This document shows positions 47,190 through 58,112 of a DNA stretch of 64,000 nt, piece after piece. Position 1 is the stretch's first letter, and every line of letters begins with the position of its first letter. A program made the translations under genes and the position numbers. The stretch lies in contig CP126205.1 of NCBI GenBank assembly GCA_030272155.1, positions 2,778,501 through 2,842,500 of the forward strand, written 5' to 3'. The DNA comes from Tetradesmus obliquus. Lineage: Eukaryota > Chlorophyta > Chlorophyceae > Sphaeropleales > Scenedesmaceae. The notes beneath the pieces were generated by a model. The model did not search any database and was not told where the DNA came from. It worked only from the letters and a program-made list of their open reading frames with translations.

Positions 47190-48346
47190 TTATGCGCCGC
47201 CGCCGCCGCTGCCGCCCGCCCCACCCCCGCTGCCAGCCATCACACTCAGCAGCGCCTCAGCCGCCTGCCGCTTCAGGTCCAGCACATGGTGCTGCATCCG
47301 CAGCTCCAGATGCTGCTGCACAAACTCCTCGAGCGCCACGTCACCGCTCATAAAGTCTGCTGCCAGCGCAGACGAAGCTGAGTCAGCGGCTGACACAGCT
47401 TCTTCCAGCTTCTCCCGCCACACCACGCCACCCATTGTAGACAGCACGCGTGCCTGGCGGGTGTAGAGCTCGTCGAAGCGGGACTTGATGAGGGTGTATT
47501 CGCTGCCACGCACCACTGCCAGCTGGTTGCGCGCCTGCAAAGCAGCAAACAGCAAGCAGCAGGCGGAGGTACCGACATTAAAGGGCAGCGGGCGTACAGC
47601 TCGTCAAAACGAGACTTGATGAGCGTGTATTCGCTGCCGCGCACCACTGCAAGCTGGTCGCGCGCCTGCAAAAGATTGCCAAACAGCCAGCAGCAGGCGA
47701 TGGGGGAAGGGAAAGACAGCTCGTTAAAGCGGGACTTGATGAGGGTGTGCCCGCGGCTGCGCACGTCTGCCAGCTGGTTGCGTGCCTGCATGTTGCCTGA
47801 GCAAGGTTAAAAGACATGCAAGCAGACAACGAAGTTGGCTGGCTGCCAGGAGGGTGCAAGCCATGCAGGCATGCCCATATGAAAGAATGCGCTGCTTGAC
47901 ACGAATGTATGCAGACGTGCACCACCAGCAGCTATGTGTCGAGCACAGCAACACTTTGACCACAGCAGCACACACAGGGTGAAGTCACATGTGCCGATGC
48001 TTTGTCAACAATTCACACTGACAAGGGTCCAAAGCATATACACAAAGCTCACCTCGTTGATGGCGTTCTGTTTGCTGAGGTTGGACTCTGCCAGCTGCCT
48101 GTTCTTCTCACGGATCTCCTCCAGCGTGGCAGCCATCTGCATGACGGCAGCAGCAGCAGCAGCGGCGGCAGCAGCAGCAGCAGCGGCAGCGGCAGCGGCA
48201 GCAGCAAGTGTTCAGGACAATGCCACAAGCAGATCTCCTCCAGCGTGGCAGCCATCTGCACGGCAGCAGCAGCAGCAGCAGCAGCAGCAAGGTTTTGGGA
48301 CAATGCCACAAGCGCATCTCCTCCAGCGTAGCAGCCATCTGCATGG

Positions 48347-48400
<54 letters not shown>

Positions 48401-49081
48401 GGTGTTGGAAGGAATGTAACAAGTGCAGGAAGCACCGCCACCCCACAGCAGGCAAGCGTGCCTGCAGCACTAAGTGCCCTTGGCAATTGCCCAGCAGCTT
48501 ACAGTGCAAGCGTAGTCATAGACAGACCCCCAGCATGCATGCCAAGCTCAAGGCTCAAAGGCAAGTGTTGAAGCATCATCCCAGCTGGCAGTACGGCAGA
48601 ACAGCTAGCTGCTGTCATTATGTTGTGTTGTAGTCAACCCTGTATACAGAAGCCGCCAAACTATGACCTAGTAGGTCACTGGCATTCAATGCTTGCTGGC
48701 ATGATGCTGATCAGCCGCAGCCACTCACTGGTGAGCCTTTGACAGCCTCATTGAGCAGCGCCTTGAAAGCTGCCCCTTCCTTTTGGGCCACTGGCCATTG
48801 CTGCTCTGAACAATAATCATATTCGAGCACAGTTTGTAAAGCCACTCACCGGTGAGCCCTTTACTGCCTCTTTCAGCAGCGCCTTGAAAGCGGCCCCTCC
48901 TTTTGGGCCACTGGCATTCACTGCTGTAGTTGAACGATTAAAAACATTTGATCATCAACGGATATTGGCAGGCAGATACTCACTGGTGAGCCCTTGACTG
49001 CCTCTTTCAGCAGCGCCTTGAAAGCAGCCTGGTCGTTCATCAGCTCCTCCAGCTGCTGCACTGAGTATCTGCAGCGGCAGC

Positions 49082-49119
<38 letters not shown>

Positions 49120-51547
49120 GGAAAGCCACAGCAGCAAAGCGTCAGGCACGCACGAATGGCAAAAGTGAATGAACGTGTGCACAGCAACACATAGAAACAG
49201 CAGCGCTGCATGTGCTCCAGTCTCGTAGGTTGCTGAATGTACCAGTAGCCGAGGCCGTAGCTGTAGCCGTAGCCATAGCAGTAGCAGTAGCAGCAGTAGC
49301 AGCAGCAGAACCGCATCTGCTCCAGTCTAGTAAGGTGCTAGACTTGGCAGGGCCCTGCTGCAGTAACAGCCAATTGGCTCAATCAAACCAAAAAATGTGC
49401 AGTAGCGATAGCCATGGCAGTAGCAGTAGCAGTAGCAGCTCACCTGCTCCAGTCTGGTAGGGAGCTGGATGTGGCAGGGCCCTGCTGCCGCCGCGGTGAG
49501 CTGCCGCTGCTGCCGGCGCCTGACCCTGGCCACGCGCCAGGCGTTGGGCTGCCTGTGGAGCAGCACAACAACCAGCAGCACAAACAGCATGCACAGCGGC
49601 ATTGGTGCAGGCAAAAGGGTGCTGTGCTGAGCAAGCGAGCTGGCGCTGCTGCCTGTGCCTGACCCTGGCCACGCGCCAGGCGTGGGGCTGCCTGCAACGC
49701 AGCACACACAGCAATGCAGCACACCAGAACACACAGCACCCGCAGCACGCACAGCAGCACAAGCAGCAGCATTGCATGCAGGTGAAGAGTGTGCCGTGCA
49801 ACTAAACTTGTACTGTGCAACAGCAGCAATACACGGCTGCAGAAGGTCAAACACACTACAGGAGGGCATGCGCCAGTATCTGGCACCTTGTGCTGCATTG
49901 CCGCTGCCGCCGCTGCTGCTGTTGCTGCTGCTGCTGCGGCTTTCATATGCTCATTCATGAGGTGCTGCCTGCATTGCGCTGCTGCTGCTGCTGCTGCCGC
50001 CTTCAACTGCTCACCCATGAGGTGCTGCCTGCCCTGTGCTGCTGCTGCTGCCGCTAAATCAACTGCTCACCCATGAGGTGCTGCCTGCCCTGTGCTGCTG
50101 CTGCTGCCGCTGAATCAACTGCTGCGGCTTTCAAATGCTCACTCAAGAGGTGCTGCCTGCATTGCACTGCTGCTGCTGCTGCTGCTGCTGCTGCTAAATC
50201 AACTGCTCACCCATCAGGTGCTGCCTGCCTTGTGACAGCGGCCCCCCAGGCACTGGGTAGCCGGAGGGGTAAGGCACGGTGCCAGCAGCCATGGATGGAT
50301 CTGCGGCAGCAGCAGCAGCAGCAGCAGTGCACCAAGCACAGGCATGCCTGCTATTAGCACATAATTTGCGATGTGGCGACTTTATGTGCATGGCGCACCC
50401 GCAGTGTGCTTGCAGCTGAGCGGGCACTGCCAGCAACACTGCTGCTGCTGCGCAACGCACTGCAAGTACCGCCCACCTCAACAGATACAGCACCTGCTGC
50501 CATGTGTCAAGTGGAGCTAGCTGCACTGCAGCTGCTGCTCTCACCTGACTGTCTGCTGTCAGTGACGCCGTCTGTAAGTGTTGCAACAGCCTCAGCCACT
50601 GCACTGCTGAGCCTGCTGGAGCCATACACCCAGCTGCTGATGAGGCTGGTGTGTAGCCGGCCCGTGGGGTCTACTGCTGCATGTGCCACAGGAATGAGCA
50701 CGCTCAGGCCTGGCCGCTCCTGTTGGTGGTGGGCGCAAAGAAAGGAGGATGCTTTTGTGGGTTAGCAGAGGAGCAAAGGAGAAGTGCAAGGGTAAATGCC
50801 GGAGGAGCACGATTGCAGAACAGTGCGGCATGTCGATGCAAGCAGATGCAGTGCAGGTGCTGCTGTTGATGTGCTGCCTACGCAAGTACAGCAGTTGCGG
50901 AGGCTCTGCCTTGGTGTGGCCATGTGTAATAAGCAGAGGGGCTGGTGAGGAGGCACCTGCTGCTGAGGTCACACCTGTGGGAAGTGTGGTGGCAGGGTGA
51001 TGCGCAGCGCTGTCGTCTTCTTGTCTTTGAGCTCCAGTGGCAGGTCAAACACAGACCTGCGGCAGCAGCAGCGCACCATCATTGCTGGCATGATATCTAA
51101 AGACAGTGGTGCTGCATGGGCTACAGTCGGAGAGCAGACCACGGGGAAGGCAAAAAATGGTCTGTTGCTGCTGCAGTGGTGATCACCTTGCCGGGCTCTT
51201 GGTATGCTTGCAGGAAGCACTTTTGCTGCCTGTTGCAGAACGTGGGGCTTTGCATGCATTTTACTGTGCACTTGCTGTGCTGGTACAACTGGACACATCT
51301 GCACATATCACTAGCGTCTGTGCCCTGCAAATACGTTTGCTGATGCTTACCTGTCTGGGTTTATGGCTCTGCATCCTGGGAATTGCCGCATAAGCTCATC
51401 TATCTGCTGCATGCGCCTGCAGGAACATATGACAGTGCCCGTCAGCACCGCTGCTGTACACTGCAGCTGCTGCAGCACTGCCCTGGCTCCGAACGCGTAC
51501 TCTGATGCTAGACGCCCATACGGGGAGTACATAGGGTACCCCGCCAT
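47190..51547 (-). CDS. VPS37-like ESCRT-I subunit with N-terminal UEV-like region
   Basis: ESCRT-I sorts ubiquitinated membrane cargo into multivesicular bodies; VPS37 bridges its stalk. Exons in transcript order: 51547-51351, 51056-50975, 50719-50545, 50300-50211, 49552-49444, 49068-48984, 48136-48053, 47534-47190; they close at 388 aa. The C-terminal half is a Mod(r)/VPS37 domain: 'YSVQQLEELMNDQAAFKALL', 'EEIREKNRQLAESNLSKQNA', 'ELYTRQARVL' and 'EEFVQQHLELRMQHHVLDLK', in family order. The N-terminal ~150 residues ('FDLPLELKDKKTTALRITLP', 'RPGLSVLIPVAHAAVDPTGR', 'LISSWVYGSSRL') look like a UEV-type fold (LPxxFP, then P.L.V..PV.H..VD..G), followed by a Pro/Gly/Ser linker. The start at 51547 (MAGYPMYSPYGR) is the only good ATG. 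Exon 1 might contain a further short intron. Confidence 0.83.
47530..47800 (-). repeat. Three copies of acceptor plus last-exon start, VPS37 gene
   Basis: Minus-strand units encoding AR(N/D)QLA(V/D)VR..(Y/H)TLIKSRF(D/N)EL start at about 47790, 47668 and 47534, spaced 120-135 bp, each with an upstream TTTGCAGGCGCG-like acceptor. The last is the used exon. Confidence 0.92.
48121..48350 (-). repeat. Three copies of acceptor plus exon 7 start, VPS37 gene
   Basis: Minus-strand CAGATGGCTGC(C/T)ACGCTGGAGGAGAT units start at about 48342, 48260 and 48136, separated by (CAG)n-rich tracts as read on the plus strand. They encode MAATLEEI/M. Confidence 0.92.
48728..49030 (-). repeat. Three copies of exon 6 end plus donor, VPS37 gene
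   Basis: Minus-strand units encoding FKALL(K/N)EAVKGSP followed by a GTGAG donor end at 48984 (used), about 48851 and about 48731. Spacing is 120-133 bp. On the plus strand each starts with CACTGGTGAGCC or CACCGGTGAGCC. Confidence 0.92.
49218..49700 (-). repeat. Exon 5 edge copies, VPS37 gene
   Basis: The exon 5 end (minus, CTGGAGCAGGTGAGC) has copies at about 49317-49365 and 49215-49230. The exon 5 start (minus, CAGGCAGCCC(A/C)ACGCCTGGCG) has an upstream copy near 49690-49640. The single exon is thus flanked by copies of both its edges. Confidence 0.85.
49945..50225 (-). repeat. Five-fold array of exon 4 end plus donor, VPS37 gene
   Basis: As read on the plus strand, CTGCTCACCCATGAGGTGCTGCCTGCCCTGTG-like units begin at about 50203 (used donor), 50137, 50065, 50006 and 49948, spaced 60-70 bp. 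On the minus strand each encodes GRQHLMG followed by GTGAGCAGT. CTG tracts separate them. Confidence 0.92.
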
Positions 51548-52149
51548 GGCCTAGCCTTTCCAGCCAGCCCCAAACGGGGCTTCAACCACTGCCTCACTCT
51601 CCCAAAACAGTACTGGCAAGCGTGGTACGTGGGCAACGTGATCGTGCCGAAACAACGCAAGATTTGAAGTCACGTGATAACAGTACAATGAAGTCTTTGA
51701 CGCTCGACAGGCAGTGAACGGTGAAGGTTGATGATGCAAACGTTCCCTAGTTCTAGCGTGCCCAGGAGCTGCTGTTAAAACGCTTGATATAGTCAAATTC
51801 AACGAACGCATCGTCTTCCGTCCCCTCGGCTGGTTGGTCCTACTGTTATACAGGCGTGTGACATGTTGCTGCTGCTGCTGTCATCACCAAGCCGCACTTG
51901 AAATGCTTGATCGCACTTCAAGTACTCCACTTAGTTCCTGAATTACTGTTTGTCACAGCGTGACAGCTTCTATCTTACCAGGCACGGGTAGTTGACCCGA
52001 CCCAACGTCGAGCCGAAGCCCTGCACTATTGCCTGCGCAGCTCAGCTGCAGCAGACTTTTCGATCTGCTGATTATTGACATGGTTTAACCTATAGCAAGC
52101 TGAATTCGGAGGAGCTCGTCATTGTGCGAAGGGCGCGCTCGGCGCAGAA
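51548..52149. promoter_or_regulatory. Divergent spacer between VPS37 and RING-CH genes
   Basis: About 600 bp between two outward-facing starts, so both promoters should be here. I see no coding potential and no clear core promoter motif. Function is inferred from position only. Confidence 0.4.
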
Positions 52150-55100
52150 ATGGCGCTCACCCACGCGCACTCTGTGTCGCTGCCACCGCTGCCACCACAG
52201 GTAAGTTTAAATGCATAGATGCTATACCAGTAATGTTTATAACAGTAGTAAACCGATGAGGGCAGTCATTAGAAGGAGCTGGACGATGCAGGCTCACTCT
52301 CAGGCTGGCCTGCCCAACACTTTGCCATCAGTTGTTCAATCGTAATTTGTCAAGTCGCATCATCAACTAACGTAGATGAGGTCAAACTTACCCACGGTCA
52401 ACTTTCTCTGTGCTGCTGCCCTTCCTGCTTCAGCACTCGCTGCCACAGCTGCCGCCGCAGCACTACCTCACGCCTCAGCTGAGAATGTCACACTCCCTGG
52501 CGCCGCAGCACAGCACGCCACTGCTGCCGCAGCACAGCATGCCGCTGTTTCCGCAGCACAGCACACCGCTGTTGCAGACAGTGGAGAGCAGGCTTGCAGG
52601 ACCGGAAACATCCTTGGACATTGGCTCGCTACAGCTGCCAGAGGCTTCAAAGTCATCTGCTGCTGGCCATGCCTGCAAGGCTTGTCAGGCTGGATCCATT
52701 GGTGCCAAGCATTGCAGCAGCTCATCGGCTGCCATGGGGAGCTCTGCTGCAGCAGCAGGCAGCAGCAGCATCGGCACCTGCAGGATCTGCTTTGAGCAGG
52801 TGTGGCCACTGTGGTGTTGATTGCATCATGTTTGATGTTTTGTGCTGCAGTGTTTGGCTTGCACGATGCAGCTGCTGTTGACACGGCATGTCATCTTGTG
52901 CATGTTTTAGCTTAAGCTTTGGCAGCTCAACCTCTTTGAGCACGTCCGCGGCCGCAAGCAGCGCCAGCAATGGCACCTGCAGGATCTGCTTTGAGCAGGT
53001 GCAGGGGCACAGCAAGGCAGCGGCTGTGGTGCAGCGTTCGGTCTGTACCCTGCAGCTGCCTGTCATCTTGTACATGTTGTCAGGCTTGCTCAGGCTGGCT
53101 AATGCTCCTGCACCTTGCAATGCTGCATATATCAGGCCAAATTCTACAATCCACTTTGACCTATGAAATGGATGTGTTGCAGGATGGCATTGACAAGCCG
53201 GAGGATGCCGCCAACCCGCTGATTACGCCTTGCCAGTGCACTGGCAGCAGGTGAGGTCCCCGCCACAGCATACAGGCACAATACATATGAATATTCTTGC
53301 CGCTGTATACTTGCTGCTGATTGTGCCCAGCCAGTGCACAGGCAGCAGGTGAGGCCACTGACAGGGCAGACAGCAACATTGTACTGTAAATTTGGCATAC
53401 GTGTATCGTTCCTGCTGTGCACAGTGACATTGAGAGAGAAGCAGGGTGACGTGGACACTGCTGACATACATGTGTAAGGCTTGTGACTACATCCACTAAG
53501 CTTGCTGATGTGCTGTTGCGCCTGCAGCAAGTACGTGCACCGGCTGTGCCTTAAGCAGTGGCGGGAGAAGAAGCACCGCAGCGACGCCTTCTTCCAGTGC
53601 GAAGTGTGCCAGTACAGGTGGGTGGCTGCTGCTGCGTGCTTTCATGCAGCTAAACAGTGATGCTCCTGATGTTGAGCAGCATTGGCACACTTCGCTCTTC
53701 CAGTGCGAAGGGTGCCAGTACAGGTGGGTGGCTGCTGCAGCGTGCTTTGATGCAGCTGTGCAGTGATGTTCCTTGATGTAGCAGCATAGGCACACTTCCG
53801 TTCTTCCAGTGCGAATTGTGCCAGTACAGGTGGGCGGCTGCTAAAGTGTGCTTTGCAGCTGTGCAGTGATGTTCCTGATGTTGAGCAGCATTAGCACACG
53901 TCGTTCTCCCCAGGGCGAAGTGTGCCAGTACAGGTGGGCTGCTGCTGCTGCAATGTGCTGTGATGCAGCTGTGCAGTGATGTTCCTGATCTTGAGCAGCA
54001 TTGGCACACTTCCGTTCTTCTAGAGCGAAGTGTGCCAGTACAGATGGGCTGCTGTGTGATGCTAAAAGTGTGAATGTGTCATGTTCAGGCCCATTGGCTG
54101 TAGAGCCTGCCGACACCCGCCCATGCATTTAACATAGAAAGCAACAACATGGTAAGGCTGCTGCTGCAGCTGTTGCGCCTGCTGCATCTCCCTCACAGGC
54201 ACCGCCACCTGTGGTGGTCCCACCTGCTGGGTGGCCACCAGACAATCCTTACAGCACAGACAACCATGTGACGCTGTCGTTGCTGCTGCTGCTGCTGCTG
54301 CTCTTATTGCATTTGTCTCACAGGTACCGCTACCGCCGCCTGTGGTGGTCACACCTCCTAGGCCACCAGAACACGCTCACAGCACTGTTCATGGTGACGC
54401 TAGTGGCTTGCATAGCCCTACTGGGCTTTGTGCCGATTACAAACACCTTCTTCCTCGGGCCAACCAGCAGCAGCAGCAGCAGCGGCAGCAGCAGTAGCGG
54501 CGGCGGCAGCGGCAGCGGCATCTTTGGAGGGTTTGGGGGTGCTGGGATCGGCCTCGGCAGCAGCAGCATTGATGTTGATCCATTTGGCGGGAGTTACATC
54601 AGCAGCAGCAGCGGCAGCAGCAGCATTGGCGGCGGCGGCATCGGCAGCAGCCAGGCAGCAATGCGGCAGCATGCTGCCATGCATGCAGCACTGCCGCACC
54701 CCCAACACACAAGGCCAGGGTTTGCTTCCGGCACCCCTCCTGCAGCAGCAGCAGCAAGGCACGCATCAACCCTACCAGCAAGCCCGATCAGCTACTTTGT
54801 GGTCCACACATTCAACGGCTTAATCCTCATGGCACTGCTTGGCTTGATGCTGAGCCTCATGATGAAAGTGGGCCGGGCTTTTGGACTGCCTGCATTGGCA
54901 CTGCTGCCTGATCCATGGTCCAGCACTGGAGCTTGCCTCTGGTGCATGGATCTGCACGGAGGGCTGTCTCCCTTTGTGACTTGCAGCAGCGGAGCCGGGG
55001 AGTGTGGGCTCGCAGTGCTTGTCATTATGTCAGTGCTGATGCTGATGCTGGGGCTGGTGCTTGCGGCATATCTGCTGTATGGTGTGCTGTGGGTGCTGGT

Positions 55101-55203
55101 GCAGGCAGGGCTGAGTAAGGCGCAGCAGCTGGTGGAGAATGTGCAGCTGGATGGGAAGGGTGGGAAGGAGGTTTCCAAAGCAGCAACAGCAGCAAAGGCT
55201 TGA
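52150..55203 (+). CDS. RING-CH (MARCH-type) membrane E3 ubiquitin ligase
   Basis: Exons: 52150-52200, 52434-52799, 53183-53250, 53528-53617, 54324-55203; they close at 484 aa. Residues ~17-130 are a Pro/Gln/Ser-rich low-complexity region. The RING-CH finger is split over three exons: 'GTCRICFEQ' (first Cys pair), 'ITPCQCTGSSKYVHRLCLKQ' (Cys pair, His, Cys) and 'FFQCEVCQYRYRYRRLWW' (last Cys pair), the C4HC3 pattern. The insert 'DGIDKPEDAANPL' is usual for plant and algal members. Membrane segments follow ('LFMVTLVACIALLGFV', 'VHTFNGLILMALLGLMLSLM', 'VLVIMSVLMLMLGLVLAAYL') with a long Ser/Gly linker between the first two. It is probably an E3 ligase of an endomembrane. The start at 52150 gives a short exon 1 joining in phase; its distance from the finger makes it the least certain part. 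Confidence 0.88.
52755..53000 (+). repeat. Copy of exon 2 end plus donor, RING-CH gene
   Basis: GGCACCTGCAGGATCTGCTTTGAGCAGGTG ends exon 2 (52773-52802) and recurs at about 52972-53001. Both encode GTCRICFEQ, so the first zinc-binding half-site is present twice, each with a donor. Confidence 0.9.
53228..53356 (+). repeat. Copy of exon 3 end plus donor, RING-CH gene
   Basis: GCCAGTGCACTGGCAGCAGGTGAGG (53231-53255) recurs at about 53330-53354 as GCCAGTGCACAGGCAGCAGGTGAGG. Confidence 0.88.
53588..54050 (+). repeat. Five-fold array of exon 4 end plus donor, RING-CH gene
   Basis: CTTCCAGTGCGAAGTGTGCCAGTACAGGTGGG at 53590-53622 is followed by four copies at about 53696, 53804, 53908 and 54016. 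Spacing is 104-112 bp, and shared intron text (TGTGCAGTGATGTTCCTGAT) lies between. The later copies lose the first cysteine codons but keep CCAGTACAG(G/A)TGGG. Confidence 0.93.
54190..54375 (+). repeat. Copy of acceptor plus exon 5 start, RING-CH gene
   Basis: CTCACAGG(C/T)ACCGC(C/T)AC...CTGTGGTGGTC units occur at about 54193-54240 and 54318-54368. The second is the used exon 5 start. Confidence 0.88.
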
Positions 55204-55856
55204 CAGGAGGGGTTTTGGGGGTTTGATCTTGCAGCTGCAGCTGCTGCAGGTATGCTGCTTGATTCTGATCGTTGCTAATGAGCATGTTGGCGGCAAGTGC
55301 CTGCCTGGCAGATATGCTGCTGCTGGCAGGTATGATGAAAACGGCGGCTGCTCCGCTGTGGGGTGTTCCGAAAAGTGTGCAATAATGATATACAGCGCAA
55401 TGTGTGATAACATGCAGCACTCACTACATGTTGTCTGCTGCAGAGATCATCTGGCGGTTGATACAATGGCTGTTTTTTTTCTGACTGTTATACTGCCATT
55501 GGCGGCAGTCAAGTAGAACCACAGGGTGCGCTGCTCATCTTAAGATGCTGTGACGGCGCTGCACTGCGGCAAGAAATGCGTGCAGTGTTGCGGAACAGGA
55601 GTGTCTGCTCTGTTGCTGGACAGGCGTGCCTGCTTGTTGCTGAACAGCAGGCATGCGCCAGGTAGCGGGGAAAGAACTTACAACGCACCTTGCTCCATGC
55701 TGTGCGTGCCACACACCAAGTTGTTGCTGTGTATGCCTGGTCTGCTGCTGAGACATGCGAGCAGCGATGTTGTGCTCACATCATGATGTTATTTCTTGAA
55801 CAAGCCACGCACAAAGCTTGACTGGAGGCCGCGCCGCCACCAGCAGCAAGCGACCT

Positions 55857-56166
55857 GCGTGGAAGCAGCGTTGACGTTGATGCGCCTGTCGAGAAGGGCG
55901 TGCATATGTGCTCAGCCAGCTTGCTGCAACAAGCAGGCAGTCGGGTTGTGTTGCACTGTATCACACCACAAAGCCTGTCGAGAAGGGCGTGCATATGTGC
56001 TCAGCCAGCTTGCTGCAACAAGCAGGCAGTCGGGTTTGTGGTGTGATACAGTGTATCACAACCTGACTGCCTGCTTGTTGCAGCAAGCTGGCTGAGCACA
56101 TATGCACGCCCTTCTCGACAGGCACATCAACGTCAGGCGCATCAACGTCAACGCTGCTTCCACGCA
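55857..56166. repeat. Compound palindrome (inverted plus direct repeat)
   Basis: A 60-bp segment containing GAAGGGCGTGCATATGTGCT and GCTGCAACAAGCAGGCAGTC occurs directly at about 55888-55950 and 55976-56035. It occurs again as reverse complement at about 56062-56124. Outer arms GCGTGGAAGCAGCGTTGACG (55857) and its complement (ending about 56166) pair too, with a small GTGATACA/TGTATCAC palindrome near 56043-56062. The whole can fold into a long hairpin. No coding content recognised. Confidence 0.9.
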
Positions 56167-56318
56167 GGGCGCTACAGTTGGCAACTGTAGTAGTTACGTG
56201 TGGGTTTGCAACCTGTGCGGAGCATCGTTGGTTACGCCATGCGCCCTGCATCTCTGCATGCGGCTTTGCCCGATCTGCAGCTGGTTTGCACTGAGATGCA
56301 TGCAAGGCTTGCGATTGA

Positions 56319-56864
56319 TTGTATGTGCAGTGTGCGAATGGGTCAGCATGGGTGTTTGTTAGCTGGGCTCAACAGCAGGTAGCATGCGGAGGGAGCAGCA
56401 GCAGCTGCAGCAGCAGCAGGTGGGGCTACTTGTTAGATCTGGTCAGCAGCTGCAGGGGCCAGTCAGTGGGTGCCTGGCAGGCGATTGAAGAGCAACAGCC
56501 AAGCTTGCAGGATGTGATGGCAGAAGCAAGAGGCGACAGCAGTCCAGCAGCACAGACAATTGCTGCTGATGCTGCTGATGCAGCCAGCACCAGTCAGCAG
56601 CCTGCTCAGCAGGCAGACATCAGCCAGTTTTATGCAGATGCAATCCAGCTTTGCAGGACTGTAGTAGCTGCAGTGCCGCTGCCGCTGGTGTGCAACAACC
56701 CAAGCTGTGACAGCTTTGAGGGAGCCAGCGAGGCTGCTGCTGCCAGCAAGATGTGTGCCGGCTGCCGCTGCCGCTACTGCAGCGTTGCCTGCCAGGCTGC
56801 TGACTGCAAGCGTCACAGGCGTGCCTGCAAGCGCATGGCGGCTGCTGGGCAGGCTTGCCGCTGA
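56319..56864 (+). CDS. MYND-type zinc finger protein, C-terminal part
   Basis: The open frame ends at 56864 with a C-terminal MYND finger: 'CNNPSCDSF' (C-x4-C), 'CAGCRCRYCSVACQAADC' and 'KRHRRACKRM', which supply the eight Cys/His ligands in MYND order. The C-x4-C first pair with a following Ser/Ala-rich loop is common in algal MYND proteins, often at the end of large proteins of unknown role in protein-protein contacts. Upstream of it the sequence is Ala/Gln/Ser-rich ('AADAADAASTSQQPAQQ'). The start at 56319 is only the first in-frame ATG; exons further upstream may exist, but I could not identify them across the palindrome at 55857-56166. A TGTAA at 56969-56973, about 105 nt after the stop, fits a transcript end. 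Confidence 0.6.
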   Translation: MYVQCANGSAWVFVSWAQQQVACGGSSSSCSSSRWGYLLDLVSSCRGQSVGAWQAIEEQQPSLQDVMAEARGDSSPAAQTIAADAADAASTSQQPAQQADISQFYADAIQLCRTVVAAVPLPLVCNNPSCDSFEGASEAAAASKMCAGCRCRYCSVACQAADCKRHRRACKRMAAAGQACR

Positions 56865-58112
56865 AGCTGGCGCGTGTTGAGGCGGACGCCTGATATTGGC
56901 ACTTGCATCTTGTGGGGCGTTAGAGGGTGTTGACTGCCTCAGCTGGTGTGCCTGTGCTGCAAGTGTTATGTAAAATGACGAATTATGTAGCGTCATCAAA
57001 GGATGGAGGCATGTGGGGTGTCAGGAATCTGCCATGTTTAAAGCACGGTTTGGGCCACATGTAATGAACATGCTTGGGCATTCTACGAGTCAGCAGAATA
57101 GGAGTTGGGCCAGGCTGGTGTGGGTTGCTGTGTGTTCAGATGGTCACGTGTACACACGTTGCAGTGGTGATCACTGTGATGACATGCTGCCACCCCGCAA
57201 TGTGTTCAGATGGGTAAGTAGCAGTGGTGATGCTCCATCAACACGCGTGTCAAACAACTGCTCTCAAAGGCTTATGTATCAATGGACAGCCCAAGAGCTA
57301 CACATGCAGGGATGCATTGACCGGTGCTAGCACGGTGGCGGGGACACAGCACAGCCTGATGAATGCTTCCAGGAGCCCACGCTGCAGTTCTGAACTGCCC
57401 TGTGACCCTGTGACATGGTCCATTCTTTGTAACGCTACTCACAATCAACCACTGATCAGGCCCTGTGTGAAGTGCACCAGTGGGCAAAACACAGGCCCTG
57501 TTGCAGTGCACCAGTGCTGCCAACACCCTGACACCCCAGCCGCTGGTGATGATGGCATCTGTCAACCAACCGTTGCCAGCTGGCAACTGCAGCTCGAGCA
57601 GTGCGCCACGCACTGCAGGCTGCAGTGGCAGGGTGGCCCTAGGCGGGATGCTGTTGGCTGCTAAGCATCACAGCGCGGGGCCACTTCTAGCAGCACTCGA
57701 AAGTCCAACGAACATCGCATTTGTAGCATAAGTGCAGCTTGAGTACCACGCACATCGTGCCATTCAGGTCAGGCATAGGTCCATTCTTGAAATTCCACTG
57801 TCACTTCAAGTGACTTGAAGTGACAGGCTGTGAAAGCATCACTGTTTCAACAGCTGGTTGCCGAACTAGCTGCAGAGAGAAACTTTCGTAGTTATCCTTC
57901 AACTTCGTACATCAAGTTCTCGGCAGCAGCAGACGTCGTCCTGGACAGCGTCACGTTGGTCGATTTCCTGCTGAGCTTGACAGCCGGGCAGGGTTGAAAA
58001 GCTGCACACGACATCTATTATCTCTGTTTGACAACTATCTTCTGCTGCCGGACAGCTACGTACACGGTAGGTCCGGCGCACGTGTCACCCGTGCACGCCC
58101 TGCAAGAGCCTG
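56865..58112. other. Spacer before the inverted-repeat element
   Basis: About 1.25 kb. Apart from the likely MYND 3' UTR (to about 56985) I see nothing supported. Around 57807-57825 there is a small direct/inverted motif (CACTTCAAGTGACTTGAAGTG). Confidence 0.4.

Noticed and set aside
48121-48420. Polyserine/polyalanine proteins from (CAG)n tracts
   Set aside because: All three frames on both strands are open because of triplet runs; no family text outside the VPS37 exon.
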